NCBI RefSeq assembly: GCF_000508165.1
Contig: NZ_AYOZ01000002.1
Span: forward strand, 62,001 to 126,000
DNA from: Marinomonas profundimaris
GTDB taxonomy: Bacteria > Pseudomonadota > Gammaproteobacteria > Pseudomonadales > Marinomonadaceae
DNA: 64,000 nt
Direction: 5' to 3'
Positions 62,114 through 64,000 of this stretch are shown in pieces (the stretch's first letter is position 1; every line of letters begins with the position of its first letter). Both the position numbers and the translations under genes were made by a program. The notes below the pieces were generated by a model, which was not told the DNA's origin, searched no databases, and saw nothing but the letters and a program-made list of their open reading frames with translations.

Positions 62114-62515
62114 ATGGCGAATACGATAATAGCGAGTTTGGCGGGTGCTTGGGTTCTGGAGCAAAAAAATGGCGGGCCTAAAGAATTAGGTATGACAATA
62201 TCAAGTGAAGGAATGATTTCCCTTTCTATGGGTGGTAGTTTGCTTCCTGACATTCAGGGTGCGGCTTATGCTGGAGAGGCAAATACGGATGGCCAATACC
62301 CTGTCATTATGTCGATTTATAGTACATCTTCAGATGCAGCAATGGGTCTGAGTATTACTAATTATACTGGTGTTCTCATTCCTCAAAGTGCAAACGTGAC
62401 AGTAGATACATTAGAAGGAACGGCAATTGGCATTCAAGATAAGTCGCAGGCTTCTTCACCTGTTGCTATTTTTGGGTGGAGTGCTTCTCGGGCTTTACTC
62501 ATTGAAGAAAGTTAG
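62114..62515 (+). CDS. Small beta-rich protein of unknown function
   Basis: The 133-residue protein has no Cys, charged start only in KNGGPKELG and many Gly, Ser and Ala (MTISSEGMISLSMGGSLLPD). It looks like an antiparallel beta structure similar to lipocalin-like or avidin-like folds. No family is recognised and there is no signal peptide. AAGGAG precedes the start and a terminator follows. It is probably an island gene. Confidence 0.65.
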   Translation: MANTIIASLAGAWVLEQKNGGPKELGMTISSEGMISLSMGGSLLPDIQGAAYAGEANTDGQYPVIMSIYSTSSDAAMGLSITNYTGVLIPQSANVTVDTLEGTAIGIQDKSQASSPVAIFGWSASRALLIEES

Positions 62516-62565
62516 TTGTTTGAATTGTAAAAACACGCCGCTACTCATTGTTAGGTAGTGACAGT

Positions 62566-62588
62566 AAAACCACCATCGGGTGGTTTTT
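62566..62588 (+). terminator. Terminator after the beta-rich protein gene
   Basis: AAAACCACC (62566-62574) pairs with GGTGGTTTT (62579-62587) around ATCG, followed by Ts. Confidence 0.92.
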
Positions 62589-62683
62589 TTATGTCTGAAG
62601 GTCGTTATCCCGTCTCACTTCTGGTCAGAAAATCCTGCCTCTTACAAAAATTCACTTGGTCATTCACGCTGCTTAAAACTATA

Positions 62684-62699
62684 CTGTATATCCATACAG
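62684..62699 (+). promoter_or_regulatory. LexA (SOS) box of the umuDC operon
   Basis: CTGT-atatccat-ACAG is a perfect LexA consensus 16 nt before the umuD ATG at 62716, as expected for SOS-induced translesion synthesis. Confidence 0.92.
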
Positions 62700-62715
62700 T
62701 ATTTTGGTGTTTGTT

Positions 62716-63162
62716 ATGCGTGTGACTTATCTTGGTGTATCAGAGTCGGCGGCGTTTATTGCGGCCAATAGTGTGCGAATCCCTTTGTATGTGGATTCCG
62801 TGTCGGCGGGGTTTCCTTCACCTGCACAAGACTTTGTTGAAAAATCCTTAGACTTAAATGAGTTCTGTGTCGCTCACCCAACGGCGACATTTTACGTTCG
62901 TGCTCAGGGGGATTCGATGATCGATGCGGGCATTCACTCTGGCGATGTCTTAGTGGTTGATCGTTCGTTGACCGCGCGCCATGGCGACATTGTGATTGCC
63001 TGTATTCATGGGGAAATGACGGTGAAGACATTGGAGCTTAAACCCAACGTGTTGCTTCGTCCGAAGAACAAAGCGTATAAAGCGATTCAAATTACCGAGG
63101 AATCGGAGCTGGAAATTTTTGGTGTGGTCACGGGCGTGGTTCGTAAGTACGAGCGCCATTAA
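62716..63162 (+). CDS. umuD: UmuD, SOS polymerase V subunit
   Basis: The 148-residue protein has the complete autocleavage apparatus: A31-G32 cleavage site (SAGFPSPA), S67 (QGDSM) and K104 (MTVKTLELKP). After RecA-stimulated self-cleavage it forms UmuD'2C. The start at 62716 fits the family; the LexA box lies just before it. Its stop overlaps the umuC start by one base (TAATG). Confidence 0.95.
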   Translation: MRVTYLGVSESAAFIAANSVRIPLYVDSVSAGFPSPAQDFVEKSLDLNEFCVAHPTATFYVRAQGDSMIDAGIHSGDVLVVDRSLTARHGDIVIACIHGEMTVKTLELKPNVLLRPKNKAYKAIQITEESELEIFGVVTGVVRKYERH

Positions 63163-64000
63163 TGCAAACCGTCTTCGCTTTGGTCGATTGCAATAATTTT
63201 TACGCCAGTTGCGAGAAGTTGTTTCGGCCAGATTTAAAACACACGCCGGTGGTGGTGTTGTCGAATAACGATGGCTGTATTGTCGCGCGTTCCAAAGAGG
63301 TAAAGGCGCTGGGTATTAAGATGGGCGTGCCGATGTTTCAGGTTCAAGACGAGATAAGAAAGCACGGTATTGTGTGTTTTTCGTCAAATTATGCGCTGTA
63401 TGCGGATCTGTCGAATCGGGTGATGACCATCTTAGAAGAAGAGGCGCCACGGGTGGAAGTGTATTCCATCGATGAAGCCTTTATGGATTTAACTGGTGTT
63501 AATCATGTGGTGGATTTGCTGGCATTTGGCAAACGAGTAAAAGCGAAGGTGGATCAATGGACAGGCATTACGGTGGGCGTGGGCATTGCGCCAACCAAGA
63601 CGCTGGCGAAGTTAGCAAACCACGCCGCGAAGAAATACCCTGCTACGGGGGCGGTGGTGGATTTGATGGATCCCGATCGGCAAAAGCGCTTGCTGGCGTT
63701 GGTCGATGTGAGTGATGTGTGGGGCGTTGGCCGTCGCACTACAGTAAAGCTAAAGGCGAGGGGAGTTCATACCGCGTTGGATCTTGCCAATGCTGACCCT
63801 AAATCGATTCGAAGTGAGTTTTCTGTGGTGTTGGAGCGAACCATTCGAGAATTGAATGGGGTGTCGTGCTTGGATTTGGAATTGGTTAGGCCAACCAAGC
63901 AGCAAATTATTTGCAGTCGGTCATTTGGTCATAAAGTGACAGACAAACGCGAACTACGGGAAGCCATCGCCAAATACACAACCAGAGCGGCCGAGAAACT
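63162..64000 (+). CDS. umuC: UmuC, translesion DNA polymerase V (C-terminus beyond window)
   Basis: 279 codons are present of the usual ~420. Y-family polymerase motifs are clear: D9 (LVDCNNFYASCEKLFRP), NNDGCIVARSKEVKALGI and the catalytic D104/E105 (YSIDEAFMDL). WGVGRRTTVKLKARG is the HhH region. It follows umuD directly under the same LexA box. Confidence 0.96.
   Translation, partial: MQTVFALVDCNNFYASCEKLFRPDLKHTPVVVLSNNDGCIVARSKEVKALGIKMGVPMFQVQDEIRKHGIVCFSSNYALYADLSNRVMTILEEEAPRVEVYSIDEAFMDLTGVNHVVDLLAFGKRVKAKVDQWTGITVGVGIAPTKTLAKLANHAAKKYPATGAVVDLMDPDRQKRLLALVDVSDVWGVGRRTTVKLKARGVHTALDLANADPKSIRSEFSVVLERTIRELNGVSCLDLELVRPTKQQIICSRSFGHKVTDKRELREAIAKYTTRAAEK

Noticed and set aside
56188-62700. 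Attachment-site direct repeats bounding the island
   Set aside because: I compared the csrA-side and umuD-side flanks by eye and saw no convincing direct repeat; a dot-plot would be needed.
1-64000. tRNA and rRNA genes
   Set aside because: I noticed no cloverleaf with the usual GGTTCRANYCC arm or rRNA-like stretch; only the SRP RNA is clear. A tRNAscan run could still find one.

Overview
The window looks like chromosomal DNA of a marine gammaproteobacterium, most like Marinomonas and its Oceanospirillales relatives. This is judged from gene content (Uup, RraA, EfpL, TrmJ, BepA, YaeQ, the long two-domain 6-carboxytetrahydropterin synthase, HisI, CsrA), moderate GC content and gene style. No database search was possible, so the genus is an inference.

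Layout. 1-4079: an RND efflux pump and its adaptor, on the minus strand. 4342-11372: uup, a DUF2760 gene and two divergent Hsp70 proteins, apparently one operon. 11377-13826: a secreted lipase, the 3' tail of a lost gene followed by an orphan MafI-type immunity gene, a truncated REP-type transposase and a MarC-family protein. 13850-23379: housekeeping genes (rraA, M14 carboxypeptidase, MazG-like, efpL, trmJ, a membrane J-protein, an EAL protein, moaCDE). 23410-26670: an orphan tyrosine recombinase and two tandem copies of a pair of tiny exported proteins. 26695-31212: BepA-like protease, TusA-like protein, AI-2E-family transporter and alpha-glucosidase. 31472-32470: an SOS-box-controlled UmuD paralogue without catalytic residues, then a DUF1127 gene with a short upstream leader ORF. 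32727-41893: YaeQ, a dienelactone hydrolase, a queuosine-tRNA mannosyltransferase candidate, YjiH, glutathione peroxidase, peptidase S33, thioesterase, RidA and others. 42040-49424: an YnjBCD-type ABC importer, an aspartoacylase-like protein and a UvrD-like helicase. 49445-55552: 2OG dioxygenase, SDR, class II amidotransferase, chemoreceptor, hisI and pterin synthase. 55696-56187: the SRP RNA gene with a strong promoter, then csrA.

56342-62588 is an accessory island. It holds a CI/Cro-like switch, a decayed integrase, an AT-rich array of seven 16-bp repeats, a structured transcript candidate with a strong ribosome-binding site in front of a four-codon ORF and a possible short amphipathic peptide, an ATPase/TOPRIM-type two-gene module that looks like anti-phage defence, a KilA-N protein behind a structured leader with a thrice-repeated near-palindrome, and an unknown beta-rich small protein. 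After the island comes an intact LexA-boxed umuDC operon, with umuC running off the end.

The best candidates for something undescribed are the RNA/minigene/repeat region with its neighbouring ATPase-TOPRIM pair (58397-61037), the catalytically dead SOS-regulated UmuD (31472-31961), the KilA-N leader (61179-61407), and the duplicated exported pair with a covarying dyad (24829-26670).
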